From Azorinus chamasolen (taxonomy: Eukaryota; Mollusca; Bivalvia; Cardiida; Solecurtidae), in the NCBI GenBank assembly GCA_963576725.1, contig OY755243.1, forward strand, positions 40,471,243 through 40,535,242: a stretch of 64,000 nt of DNA, read 5' to 3'. A program made the position numbers and the translations under genes. The notes under the pieces were generated by a model that was not told the origin of the DNA, searched no databases, and worked only from the letters and a program-made list of their open reading frames with translations. Of the stretch, positions 10,201 to 19,723 are shown piece by piece; position 1 is the first letter of the stretch; each line of letters starts with the position of its first letter.

Positions 10201-13200
10201 TCAAAAGGCGGGCATAGAAAAAAAGAGTTTTAATATACAGTAGAACCTCTCTTAACTTCTAAAGTGAGCACTTAATAAAAACAAGGGCATCACATGTGGG
10301 TGCCAACGCTCATCTGTTTGAGAATAGCCCTTGTGAAAGTGAACAAGTGTGTGAAGTTTCATAAGATTTGCATAAATAGTAAAGAAGTAATAGCCAACGT
10401 TAAAGTTTCTGGATGACGATGACAATAACAACGTGGATGCCAGAGTTAGTACAACAGCTCATATACAGATGATCTTAAAAATGGATGGCTTTAAAAGCAG
10501 GTGGATATTTAAGGTAACATGACAGTAATACAGAAAGCAGTTGTTTTCATAACTTGTGTGCTACATTAAGCTACCACCTGCCTTAAAGACTAAACATAAG
10601 ACCTTTTTTTGTTGGTCATTTCAAAGAGGTTTTAATTAATATACCTTCAAGAAGTTTACTGAAGTCTGTTGGATAATCTCCCGTCCACTGTCGCTCCCTA
10701 TTGCATGCAAGTTCCATCTCATACGGTGTGACCACAGGCTTGTAGAACTCTGAGGAATCCAGTAATGTATTCTCTGCACACGCAATCAACACAAATATGT
10801 CAATTTCCATGAAATTCGCCAGTTTAGCCACATTAATTTTCCCTACGATAAACACATAGCTCTTCTTCCCAGCCTTCTTTATTAATTCCTTCAATCTATT
10901 TAATATTTGTCGGTAATTAGCAACACCTAATGTACCAATTAGAATACCAACAATAGCTGCATCCTTAGCTTTCTCAACCATAAAATATCGCTTCATCAGC
11001 ATTTTATTTACATTAATTGTTTCCTTTCTGCCTTGCCTAGTGTCAGGGTTGTATGTGTAAAATTCACAGGGTTGAAACTGGTAGAACAAATTTGTCAATG
11101 ACAAACTTTCACAGCCAATGTAAAACACAGAAAAGTCACTTATGTTTTTATTGTGTGGTACACAAAAAGTCCTGCCACATTGTGTCTTATGAGAACCTGA
11201 GCTTGAATCAGTAGCCAATACATCTTTAGTTTTATCAAACATATTCTCATCCACTGCTTCATTATTCACTATTAACTTAGACACAACTACATTGGCAAAG
11301 CTCTCACCAATCCTTTCAGAAAAATCATCTGAAATAGAAAAAAACTATGTTACCAAACTATGTAATCACAAGATACATATAAACTATGTAATCACAAGAT
11401 ACATATAAATTAAGCTATTTGAAACTATGTCTATGGTAAGGGTGTTTTGTGAACAGTGACAACCCAGACCAGCCATATGTCTAGGACATGGCATCTGATC
11501 AGTGTCAACAATGATATTGAAGTTGGATAATAAAGAACTGCATATGTCAGAGCTATAGATGAAGGTGTGTATTCAAATACTAAAATTGTCATTTCTGCAC
11601 CAAGCCCTATCTTGTGCTTTGGATCGACAATAAAAAGTGTTTCATTTATGTGTCCTATCTATACCTCTAAGACCATCTCTAGGTCAAGACCCTGAAGACA
11701 CATTTTTCATGGTATGCATATGTGACACATATTTATAAACAATAACCAGGACATTGCCTATCAGCAACAACAAAACAAATGCAAATATTCATCTGTAACT
11801 GCACAACTTAGTATTTCAAAAAAACGTTACTCTTTATAAATGTATGACAGGGTAACGACCCCTTACCAAACTGTCAAAGTATTTTCTACCTGCTATATAG
11901 GAATAGACTGTGTCATAGAGAACTACAACATCAGCAGACCTGTCTGGAAACAAGGTTGTGAACTGTTCTAGACAGTCTGCAACATCAATTGGCAGTCTGC
12001 CAAACACAAACAGCACTGGCATCTGACATGGCTGACTCAAACATGATCGGCCAAAGTGTATGAGGGCATCAGCATTGTAATGTTGGGCAGCTACCTCATC
12101 GACACAGCAACTGCAAGAACAAAACCAATCCTTACATACTGTTACAGTCAAACCCCTCTAAACCGGAATTCTAGTAGAGAAGAATTTAGATACTTTTAAA
12201 CAGGTGGCTGCTTAATGCAGGGTAAATGTCATGCAGAAAGCTCCTCTAGGAGCTTTCTGCATGACTTTCACCCTGCATTAAGCTACAACCTGTCTCCAAG
12301 AATGGTAATTATATTAAATTGAACGTCCGGTTTAGAGGGGTTTTACTGTACTACCATCTGAGTACATAGAACAGAGTAGTCCCAGTTCAGACAGCTCCTG
12401 TTGGAGCTGTCTGATGAGGGTCTGCTCTGTTTGCTTATGAAATTATATAGATCTGATTCTACAGTGTCTGACAAGGGAAAAAGTCCAGTGTTCATATAAT
12501 ATGTATCAAGTAGACAGTTAACTTGCTAACTAGTTGCATATTAACCCTTTCCCTCATATAAACGTTTTTTCACATGAAAACGAAGTAGACCCAGATGTCT
12601 CCAGTAGGTTTGCTCTGAATGGGATAATACATATATCTGATTCTAGAGTTTCTGTCACAGTAAAATTTCCCTGGTTAATAATGCTGTTAAAAATACAATT
12701 ACTTAATACACATGTAGTTGTGCATCATCATTCTTATATGAATACGGTAATCAACAGGTAAAGGGTTAACCCTTTCCTCCATAAATACGCCTTTCTATGC
12801 CTTTGTAATAGTCACTTCTTGAAACCATTGTGATAAATAGAGCATTTGCTCCTTAGGAGCAAATGCTCTATTTATCACAATGGTTTCTATACAAAGCAAT
12901 TATAACATTTTCTTTTTCTCCAGTAAATGCTCCTTTTTGGTAGATTCATTCAAAGAGGTTGGTTCTAAAAATAGCCTATGAGGGAATGGGTTAAACTATT
13001 GACCAAGGGATCCTGATGAGATGATTTGCTACAGTAAATTCTCTCAACAATGGCCACTCAAAGTCGAAATCTGGGACTTTTTTAACCCATTCCCTCATAT
13101 TGACACCTTTTGAAGCAGGGTTGGCAAAATGCCGGCATTTATAAGTATTTACCGTGCCGGCGGTAAATACCGGGATTTACTGGCGTTTACTGGCACTTAC

Positions 13201-16200
13201 TGGCATTTACTGGTATTTTGAATTGTCCAGGGGCTTAGCACATATTTAAACCATCCTAATGTGCTTTACTAGTTCCCTAATCATATATACAAGTTGTGTC
13301 TTATGTATTTGCAGTGTAAATAACCCAAAAAATAAAATAAAAGGTGTAATTAGGGCCTTGATTGGAAATGCAGGAGCCCTATAGGAATCACAATTTCTGT
13401 CCATCGGTCAACACTTTTGATGTGACATGATAACTCAAACAGTACTTCACATATTGGTTTCATATTAAGGCATATATGCTTAGTATCATCAGTGGAAGAT
13501 GCCTATAGTTTTTGGGTTGAATCTGATCACTATGTCTAGAGTTATCTGCCCTTGATTACAGGGCTCTCTCTCTCTCTCTGTGACTGAGTCAATTTTGTAT
13601 GAACAAAGTTTCATGAAAATCAAAAGACTGGCAGTCAGTTGTAGAAAACTGAGTAACAGATAAGAGAAACAATACTGGCCACCTAACCCACTGCAAATTA
13701 TTGTCAGATCAGCTCTCAAAACGACAGTTTTGACATCTCTACTGGCCACTATGGTAATTGTTGTAAAAACATACACACTTTTCATTTAAGAGATACACAC
13801 AATGAACCATGAAGTGTCAAACACAATATAGACAATTTGAAGGGGGCAATGATTCAGATTAAACCAATCAAACTGCAGTATCAGACAAAGGAGTTGGTCT
13901 GTTGTACTGATGATTTTAACACATTATACCAGCAGAATCATGCCATTATTTAAATTTAGAGCTATACAGAACTTTAATGTAAACCAGATGAAACTTCTAG
14001 ATAAGATATATAAGCCATCTGATGAGTACCCTTGGCAGGCATGAAACAGTTTAAACCCTCAGTAAAATGATGGTTAGAAATCCATAAATAAACTTATCAA
14101 TATTCAACTAACCAGCAATTTAAAACGGCCTTTATAAAAACAATAAACTTCAAAGAAATAATATATATTCCACCTTTTCTGGAGTATTTGCCAGTAACTG
14201 CCAGTATTGGCCATTTTGGGAGTATTTACCGGACCGGTAAATACCGGTATTTACCAGCGGTATTTACCGCCCAACCCTGTTTTGAAGCCTCTGTAATAGT
14301 CAATTTCATAAGCAAAAAGAGCAGACTCTGATTTACTGTGTTTGCAATGGCTTTTAACCCTTTCCTCCATCAATACGCCTTTCTGTGCCTCTGTAAACGT
14401 CACTTTTTGAAACCAGATTATACAGTTTGAGGCAAAGTGAAAAATTCCCTTACTCATAATGCCATTATATAAATTTAGCTACTTAACCCTTCCCTTCATA
14501 TAAACACTTTTTATGCCTCTGCAAACAGAGTACACCCAGAACAGATGGCTCCTTTGGAAGCTGTCTGATCAGGGTCTGCTCTGATTTCTACCAATATCAA
14601 AATATTCTGTGTACATATTCCATTATAATTCAGCTAATAAATATTCATGATGTCATTATTTCTGATATGAATACTCATGAGGGAAAGGGTCAATATTCAT
14701 ATAGTCATTATATTTTGCATGACTATTAATCAGGTAAAGGGGTAAGAGAATTTACAAATCATGCAAGTTTAACAAACCTTCCATATGATGTGTCGCCTAG
14801 AATAAAAATGTTTGATTTGGACTTGACAGCCTTCTCCAACCTGTTTGTCACTGCAAATGAATCTGCCATCAACATATCAGGAAACTGAAGAGCAATCTGT
14901 AAGGAGAAAATACAAAAACAATGTAGCAGTAAGTATTTGTTAAAATTATCAGTGCATCAAAGGTCCAGATAAGATGTGTAAATTTTTAAGAATAACTTCT
15001 TTACTGCTCCCTCAAACCCTATGTTGTGACTTGAAGAGACGATTCTAAAGAGTGGTCACAACATAGGGTTTGGCATATATACACATTTTTTGGTATTGGT
15101 AAAAAATGTTGAGTCCTACTCTATTTGCAAAAAGTGTTTTTATGAGGAAATGGGTTAAAGACTCAAACATGACTAACAAAAATGTGTACAGTAAAACCTC
15201 TCTATAATGACCACTAAATTGTGTTAATTGGTTGGTATTTAGGGCAGGTGGCTGCTTAAAGCAAGGTGAAATTAAAACAGAACGCTCCTATAGGAGCGTT
15301 CTGTTTTAATTTCACCTTGCTTTAAGCAGTCACCTGCCTTCAACACAAAATACTTGATGTAAGTGGCCGTTATAGAGAGGTTCTACTGTATTACACAAGT
15401 TGTTCACATTTACTGTTGCTCAATGACTGCAATTTACAAACACCAGACACTGAATAACTCGACTTCTGATCAGTATCTAGACTGCTTGATACTCATGAAA
15501 TAGTTTTTGACATGAGAAATAGCTAATTGGATAATCTTTAACCCTTTACCTTAACCCTTTCCCTGTTCTATGTTTATTTCAAATTTCAATACCTAATGAA
15601 TATTCATTAACAAAACAGTTATAAAGAAATATGCAAGGTGGAACACTGTAGACATTTTAGAAAGCAAAGAAACAGATCTATCAAATTCTATTAGCAAACA
15701 GAGTAGACCCTGATCAGACGGCTCCTCTAGGAGCCGTCTGATCTGGGTCTACTCTGTTTGCAAATGCGTGAAAACACGTTTATATGAGGGAAAGTGTTAA
15801 GAATATTCATGAAAAAAAAAAATGACTATGAATATTATTACATTTGTAGCTGAATTTTTTAAAGGGCACTATGAATATTTAAAGCACATTTAAACATGGC
15901 ATAAACTGTAGAATCATATCGTTATTATGTCATATGCAAACAGAGCAGACCCTAAAGGAGCCATCTGGATCTTCTCTGTTGGCAAAAAGCATGAAAAGGT
16001 GTTGCTAAAGGGTTAAATTGAAACAGGGAATATTTTTAAAGTAGAACTATAAAATGTACACGCCCTGTCGCACACTCATTAACATCTGCAAAATGCCTGT
16101 CCCTGTAAAAACAAGTGTACAACCCTTTACTTTATAGATATGACTCTTTACACCTTTTCAAACAGAATAAACATGTCACCTGTTACTAAGGACCTCTCTG

Positions 16201-16917
16201 ATCAGGGTCAATTCTGTTCGCTTCTTTATGGAATAATATAGATCATATTCTACAGTTTCTGCCACAGTCAAACCATGTATGCAATTATAAAACAAATAAT
16301 CTTATTAACATCCATGATGTCATTACCTCATAGGCTATTTCTAGATACAACTCTTTGAATAAATCTATCGAAAAGGAGCATTAACTAGAGAAAAGGAATT
16401 TTTTTTAGAATTTTGTAGTTTGAAACCATTGTGATAAATAGAGCATTTGCTCCTATAGGAGCAAATGCTCTTTTTATCACAATGGTTTCACAAAGTGACT
16501 TTTACAGAGTCATCAAAAGTCGTCAATATGAGGGAATGGGTTAAATAAGGATTTTTTAGCCATGGCAGAAATTGTAGAATCCTATATCTATATTAGCATA
16601 AGCAAACAGAGCAGACCCCAATCAGATGGCTCTCTCTTTGCATAGGGGTAGAAAAGGGTAAAGTAGTATTTATAGCTGAGAAATAGCCTATTTTGATAGA
16701 TCAGAATGTCTTAATTTTGTTATGCTTTGAAGACTTGCAAAACTGTCCTTAATCTTACCTTGGTAAAACCCGATTGGTCTATCCATGCTGCACATCTGTC
16801 AATTTCATATACAGTGTCAATCTTATCATCAGTTGTCTTGGTGACAAACTGTGAAGAATCATGTTTCCTCTCATAATCTGCATCGCTATTTGTAAAAAAG
16901 GATGAGGTGGAGGCCAT
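7265..16917 (-). CDS. DPH2: DPH2, 2-(3-amino-3-carboxypropyl)histidine synthase subunit 2
   Basis: Six coding exons on the minus strand: 16917-16759, 14896-14778, 12110-11890, 11328-10645, 8495-8322 and 7386-7265 (TGA). They total 1,479 nt, an exact multiple of three, giving 492 aa, close to the human length. Every junction has AG/GT and compatible phase. DPH2 is the partner of DPH1 in the radical 4Fe-4S enzyme that transfers the 3-amino-3-carboxypropyl group from S-adenosylmethionine to a histidine of elongation factor 2, the first step of cytosolic diphthamide synthesis. Diagnostic segments are IALQFPD (from residue 54), [13 protein letters not shown] (Cys94/95, spanning the exon 2-3 junction), ALIHFGRSC (Cys116), [45 protein letters not shown] (Cys350), [10 protein letters not shown] and a C-terminal RSWKGLE...[19 protein letters not shown] tail. 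The three family cysteines are present. A good acceptor (CTCTTTGCAG) 24 nt upstream of the ATG suggests a non-coding first exon farther upstream. No frame break is seen. Confidence 0.95.
7466..7580. mobile_element. Family A hairpin fragment in the last DPH2 intron
   Basis: A strong hairpin at about 7491-7562 (GCAAACAGAGCAGACCCTGA, CAGCTCCTGTAGGAGCTG, TCAGGGTTTGCTCTGTTTGC). Confidence 0.7.
7594..7850. mobile_element. Family A element, reversed, older subtype
   Basis: TTAACCTTTCCCTCATAC at the left and AACAGGGAAAGGGTTAA at the right. Its right TTAA (7847-7850) is also the left TTAA of the family B element that follows. Confidence 0.75.
7847..8075. mobile_element. Family B element in the last DPH2 intron
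   Basis: A 229-bp copy, TTAACCCATTCCCTCATAGG to AGGGAATGGGTTAA, with the B hairpin centred on GCTCCATAGGAGC. Confidence 0.85.
8543..8783. mobile_element. Family A element (older subtype)
   Basis: Core CAAACAGAGCAGACCCTGAT, centre ACTCCTATGGAGTAG, ending GAAAGAGTTAA. The terminal TTAA is shared with the B element at 8780. It lies in DPH2 intron 4. Confidence 0.7.
8780..8995. mobile_element. Family B element
   Basis: TTAACCCATTCCCCCAAAGG to GGAGGAAAGGGTTAA. The hairpin arms are intact, with one substitution in the centre (CTCCTATAGAAGC). Confidence 0.8.
9000..9145. repeat. Short AGGAATGGTAAC tandem motif
   Basis: Six or so degenerate copies of GATAGGAATGGTAACC (about 9039-9135), period 15-21 bp. 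Intronic. Confidence 0.6.
9319..9547. mobile_element. Family B element with left hairpin arm damaged
   Basis: TTAACCCATTACCTCATAGG to GAGGGAATGGGTTAA, 229 bp. The palindrome centre is missing: GATGAATACAGAGC goes directly to AAATGCTCTATTTATCAC. Confidence 0.8.
9995..10155. mobile_element. Family E element (partial)
   Basis: Core AAACAGTGCATACCCAATAT, then GAGGGTCTGTACTGTTTGAC, followed by the E body (CTTTCATACTGAAAATACTC, GGGCCACTCC) and the end TTTTAAGGGTTAA. Confidence 0.6.
10235..10450. repeat. Dispersed repeat, reversed copy of the 37440/44160 family
   Basis: Contains ACAAGGGCATCACATGTGGG, TGCCAACGCTCATCTGTTTG and GACGATGACAATAACAACG, matching in reverse the ends (GACGAGCGTTGGC...CTTGTT) of the repeats near 37440 and 44160. 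A related fragment lies near 22040-22090. Confidence 0.5.
12142..12350. mobile_element. Family T element (type T-a), complete
   Basis: A 209-bp element, from TACAGTCAAACCCCTCTAAA to TTTAGAGGGGTTTTACTGTA (TA target, Tc1/mariner-pogo-like ends). The inner hairpin spans about 12210-12292: GCTTAATGCAGGGTAAATG, ATGCAGAAAGCTCC, TCTA, GGAGCTTTCTGCAT, CACCCTGCATTAAGC. It lies in DPH2 intron 2. Confidence 0.88.
12360..12544. mobile_element. Family A element, reversed, left end lost
   Basis: Core ACAGAGTAGTCCCAGTTCAG, centre CAGCTCCTGTTGGAGCTG, then GGGTCTGCTCTGTTTGC and the older-A body. Confidence 0.65.
12541..12769. mobile_element. Family A element, reversed, hairpin collapsed
   Basis: TTAACCCTTTCCCTCATATA to AACAGGTAAAGGGTTAA. 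The hairpin is reduced to GTAGACCCAGATGTCTCCAG then TAGGTTTGCTCTG. It shares its right TTAA with the next B element. Confidence 0.7.
12766..12994. mobile_element. Family B element, reversed
   Basis: A 229-bp copy, TTAACCCTTTCCTCCATAAA to GAGGGAATGGGTTAA, with perfect hairpin centred on GCTCCTTAGGAGC. Confidence 0.88.
13116..14279. mobile_element. Non-autonomous hAT-like element, 1,164 bp, with 8-bp target duplication
   Basis: Left end CAGGGTTGGC and right end GCCCAACCCTG are inverted. The element is flanked by an exact 8-bp duplication TTTTGAAG (13108-13115 and 14280-14287), the hAT hallmark. It sits inside a family B-like element that starts at 13083 and resumes at 14288. Subterminal regions are full of short inverted or direct motifs of the type TATTTACCGG and ACTGGCATTTACTGG. 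No transposase reading frame is seen. It lies in DPH2 intron 2. Confidence 0.9.
14353..14486. mobile_element. Chimeric B-left / A-right element
   Basis: Begins as reversed family B (TTAACCCTTTCCTCCATCAA, GTCACTTTTTGAAACCA) and switches at the first bases of the hairpin to an older-A right body (GATTATACAGTTTGAGGC, ATGCCATTATATAAATTTAG). Confidence 0.6.
14483..14693. mobile_element. Family A element, reversed, older subtype
   Basis: TTAACCCTTCCCTTCATATA to CATGAGGGAAAGGGTCAA. Core AAACAGAGTACACCCAGAAC, centre GGCTCCTTTGGAAGC. Confidence 0.75.
15003..15082. repeat. Hairpin of family G
   Basis: Arms AACCCTATGTTGTGAC and GTCACAACATAGGGTT around a loop with TCTAAAGAGTG. A related hairpin is at 29030-29110. 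Confidence 0.6.
15187..15390. mobile_element. Family T element (type T-b), complete
   Basis: TACAGTAAAACCTCTCTATA to TATAGAGAGGTTCTACTGTA, 204 bp. The hairpin has arms GCTTAAAGCAAGGTGAAA...AACAGAACGCTCC and GGAGCGTTCTGTTTT...CACCTTGCTTTAAGC around TATA. It lies in DPH2 intron 1. Confidence 0.9.
15551..15800. mobile_element. Family A element, well-preserved 250-bp copy
   Basis: TTAACCCTTTCCCTGTTCTA to GAGGGAAAGTGTTAA; hairpin centre GGCTCCTCTAGGAGCC. Near-identical to 1110-1359. It lies in DPH2 intron 1. Confidence 0.9.
15797..16016. mobile_element. Family A element (older subtype), hairpin partly deleted
   Basis: Shares TTAA with the previous element; core CAAACAGAGCAGACCCTAAA then GGAGCCATCTGGATCTTCTC, ending CTAAAGGGTTAA. 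Confidence 0.7.
16121..16290. mobile_element. Family A fragment, reversed
   Basis: AACCCTTTACTTTATAGATA, then AAACAGAATAAACATGTCAC and TGATCAGGGTCAATTCTGTT. Confidence 0.5.
16319..16544. mobile_element. Family B element in DPH2 intron 1
   Basis: Left end eroded (CATTACCTCATAGGC), right end GAGGGAATGGGTTAA. Hairpin complete with centre GCTCCTATAGGAGC. Confidence 0.82.
16545..16665. mobile_element. Family A fragment, 3' part
   Basis: GCCATGGCAGAAATTGTAGA, CATAAGCAAACAGAGCAGAC, then a collapsed hairpin and AAAAGGGTAAA. It ends about 100 bp before the first visible DPH2 exon boundary. Confidence 0.55.
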
Positions 16918-17237
16918 CTCAAGATTATTTATAAATAAACTGCAAAGAGAAATAAAAAATCACAAAATTTCTCAAAAAAAGTATTTCAAGTTTGGCAAAT
17001 GACAGACCTAGATATTAAGAGGATTGTCTGAAATGTATAAGATAAAACATTTTCTGTATTTTCTCTGCCATACTTTTCTAATGGCTGAGAAATGAGATTT
17101 AGATGCTTAACTACAGCGTAATTCAGTGTAAATCAATGTTGGTCATTACATGTTTATGATGTCAAAGGTACATCATCTGATCAGGGTTAACAGTGTTTTT
17201 CAAGTTGATTGCCAAACAGGTAAGACCCTTATCAGGG

Positions 17238-17373
17238 GGCGACCATCAGTTCCTCAAACTGCCAGTTTGGCAAAAAGGTTTCATAGGGGTTGTCGTTTCG
17301 ACAAAAAAGATTAAGATATAGAATTAATTTATAAATCGCCTTTTTGACAAACTGGCAGTTTGACAAAACAACC
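17238..17373. mobile_element. Family H foldback element (left copy)
   Basis: Inverted ends based on CTCAAACTGCCAGTTTGGCA and GACAAACTGGCAGTTTGACA, with GTTTCGACAAAAAAG inside. Matches 21763-21899. Confidence 0.65.
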
Positions 17374-17400
17374 TTAAAACAGTTTGGACCCAGATGATTA

Positions 17401-18092
17401 TTAACTTTCTGCACGCTACTGGCGAATTCGTGATTACTGTTTCAAATAGTTTGGATCCAGATGAGATCTGGATCAGAACTATTTGACACACTGATGCTAT
17501 TTAATGGTCCATCAACGATAATTAACGCAGAGAAATATAAAAATCGGCGACAATGAATTAGCAACTGAAGGTGAGCCATTTTTAAAGCGTGATTACTGTT
17601 GCAAATAGTTTGGATCCAGATAAGATCTTCATCAACTGTTTTACATTTGAATGCTATTTATGAAGAAATAAAATGCATAAAAATAAACTCGGACGAATTT
17701 AGCAGAGGACAACTACATAACAATGTGTAGGCTAATACAGTGTTGAAGTGTGATAATTGTTGGAAATAGTTTGGATCAAGATGAGATCAGGATCAAAACT
17801 GTTTGAGACCTGGATGCTATTTTATGATGAAATAAATTGCAAAAAATCAACTCATACAATTACTGAAGACGGCGAAATTTGCAGACGAGAAGGCTAACAG
17901 AAGGCTAACCCATATTTAAAAGGTGATTATTTTTTCAAATATTCTGGATCCAGATCAGATCTGGATCAACTATTTGACACATGAATGATATTTTATTATG
18001 AAAATGCATAAAAAGACGAATTTTACAGATGAAAATTACATAGACAATTAAATAGCAAGCAGAAGGCTAATCCATTTTTAAAAGCGTGATTA
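17401..18092. repeat. About 165-bp tandem array carrying D-type hairpins, four units
   Basis: Units start near 17431, 17590, 17751 and 17923, each with GTGATTACTGTTTCAAATAG, TTTGGATCCAGATGAGATC and a complementary second arm (TGGATCAAAACTGTTTGA). Unit spacing is 159-172 bp. Inverted relatives of the same unit lie at 21405-21740. Confidence 0.8.
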
Positions 18093-18243
18093 AAATGGGT
18101 TTATATTTATAATATTTAGAATGTTTAGAAATTAAGTATAACTTAAAATTTATTATGATAACTTTTATTACACTCATTCAAACACTTGTTTTTGATGAAT
18201 ATACAAGTACATGTATACACATGCAAGATCAGTGTTTCAAACA

Positions 18244-18380
18244 ACAGGGACCCGACACAATTGATTTTGGAAAAAAATTGTGACAAAGGGTGCATGTATA
18301 TATCGTACGTCACACTTTGTCATTATAATATATACCCTTTGTCACAATTTTTTCCAAAATCAATCGCGTCGTGTCCCTGT
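18244..18380. mobile_element. Foldback element with about 46-bp arms
   Basis: Left arm ACAGGGACCCGACACAATTG...TGTGACAAAGGG; right arm CCCTTTGTCACAATTTTTTC...CGTCGTGTCCCTGT. The spacer is about 45 bp. No relative elsewhere in the window was noticed. Confidence 0.75.
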
Positions 18381-18595
18381 GGTTTAAACGTTATGGTCCA
18401 TATTCAAGTCTGTATAAGGGGAAAAATATTTTAGGAATAAACTGCGTAAAAAATGTGTATCTATCGAATAATAAGTTAATCTAGATGTATCTATTTTTAT
18501 AATGAGGAGATAGATTTTAGCATATATTTATTATATTATAGTGAATAATTAGACTATACATAAATAAAATTAAATTAAAAAAGGACTGGATTTTT

Positions 18596-18713
18596 TATAG
18601 GAGCAAATGTACTATTTATCACAATGGTATCATTAGTTAATGCTGCTTTTCGGTATATTTATTCAAAGTGGTTGGATCTAAAAATATATCCTATAGATGA
18701 GAGAATGGGTTAA
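18596..18713. mobile_element. Family B half element starting at the hairpin centre
   Basis: Begins at TATAGGAGCAAATG, i.e. at the palindrome centre, and continues with the reversed B body to GAGAGAATGGGTTAA. Confidence 0.7.
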
Positions 18714-19065
18714 CCCTTTAAACCCTAGTGACGCTTATAAATGTATGATTTAAAAACTGTATACACTTGTCCTATGCAAACAGTGTAGACCCAGATCAGA
18801 GGGCTCCTGATCAGGGTCTGCACTGTTTGTAATTTTGCAACATATTGTAAAATGTAGTGACGATTATATGCGTGTGTTACAAACAGCATACCTGTATAGA
18901 GTATACACTTGTCCTATATGCAAACAGTGTAGACCCAGATCAGAGGGCTCCTAATGGAACTCTCTGATCAGGGTCTGCACTGTTTGTAATTTTGCAATAT
19001 ATTTTAAAACAACCCTGAATAGTCAAAAATGGACTAGCTTTAATTGGAAACTGGAATGAGTTAAA
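18710..19065. mobile_element. Family E element with internal duplication of its hairpin
   Basis: Starts TTAACCCTTTAAACCC. Two E hairpins about 130 bp apart, both with CAAACAGTGTAGACCCAGAT, CAGAGGGCTCCT and GGGTCTGCACTGTTTG; the first has lost its centre. TACACTTGTCCTAT precedes each. End near ATGAGTTAA. Confidence 0.65.
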
Positions 19066-19254
19066 CCGGTGATCAAACGTCGTCTTCATGGATAGGGTCC
19101 TGGCAGGCGACAGTGGCTAGTCCGGCAATGCTGCACGTCAACAATAGCTGTATGGTGCTGATCGAGTTTGTGCTAGCGTCCATTGCATCAAAAAGATCTT
19201 TGTATCGCCTGCGGTGCAGTCTGGTGAGGTAGCCGGATTATGACCAGTCGTATT

Positions 19255-19390
19255 GTAACAGGACTGGTGAAAAAACATGCAGCCAGACCGGGGATCGAAC
19301 CCGGGATCCCTCACTTACAAGGCGAGTGCTCTAACCATAGAGCTATCCGAACCGCTTACTGTCTTTCACCAAGTACCTGTCCTGTCACAC
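19255..19390 (-). mobile_element. tRNA-derived SINE-like copy 1
   Basis: On the minus strand 19352-19281 folds as a tRNA: GTTCGGA acceptor, GCTC/GAGC D stem, CTCGC-CTTGTAA-GTGAG anticodon arm (anticodon TGT, Thr-type), CCGGG-TTCGATC-CCCGG T arm. Acceptor pairing is imperfect. The same flanks (GTAACAGGACTGGTGAA, CTTACTGTCTTTCACCAAGT) surround a second copy 230 bp away, so this is a repeat rather than an isolated tRNA gene. Confidence 0.6.
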
Positions 19391-19486
19391 TATACTCCCC
19401 CTTTTTCCCCCCGAGATTCTCGCCGAATCTGCAGCAGAAATCATGGGTGTGCACAGGGTCCGATTTTCAAGTTGGACACCAACTGT

Positions 19487-19635
19487 AACAGGACTGGTGA
19501 ATAAACATGCAGCAAGACCGGGGATCGAACCCGGGACCCCTCACTTACAAGGCGAGTGCTCTAGCTAACCACTGAGCTATTCGAACCGCTTACTGTCTTT
19601 CACCAAGTACCTGTACCCGGCCTGTCACAGTATCT
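19487..19635 (-). mobile_element. tRNA-derived SINE-like copy 2
   Basis: Same unit as the preceding copy; tRNA-like part 19586-19511 with anticodon TGT. Its D loop has four extra bases (AGCT), and acceptor pairing is again weak. Direct tandem order suggests local duplication. Confidence 0.6.
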
Positions 19636-19668
19636 GCAGCTCCACGGTCTCAGACTCCCTCCTCAGCA

Positions 19669-19723
19669 ATGGCAGCAGCAAATACAATCCGAGGTCTGCT
19701 CATCCTGCCCTTGTGTTTATCAG
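19669..19723 (+). CDS. Possible first coding exon with signal peptide (orphan)
   Basis: ATG in good context (GCAATGG) opens a 55-nt frame reading MAAANTIRGLLILPLCLSG and then a GT donor (CAG/GTATAA). The product looks like a signal peptide. No convincing second exon was found to the right, and it lies just beyond tRNA-derived repeat copies inside a mobile-element block. It may be the start of an unrecognised secreted-protein gene, a captured exon, or chance. Confidence 0.2.

Noticed and set aside
19281..19352. Functional tRNA-Thr(TGT) gene
   Set aside because: Acceptor stem pairing is poor, the unit is duplicated with non-tRNA flanks, and the second copy has an enlarged D loop. SINE origin is more likely.
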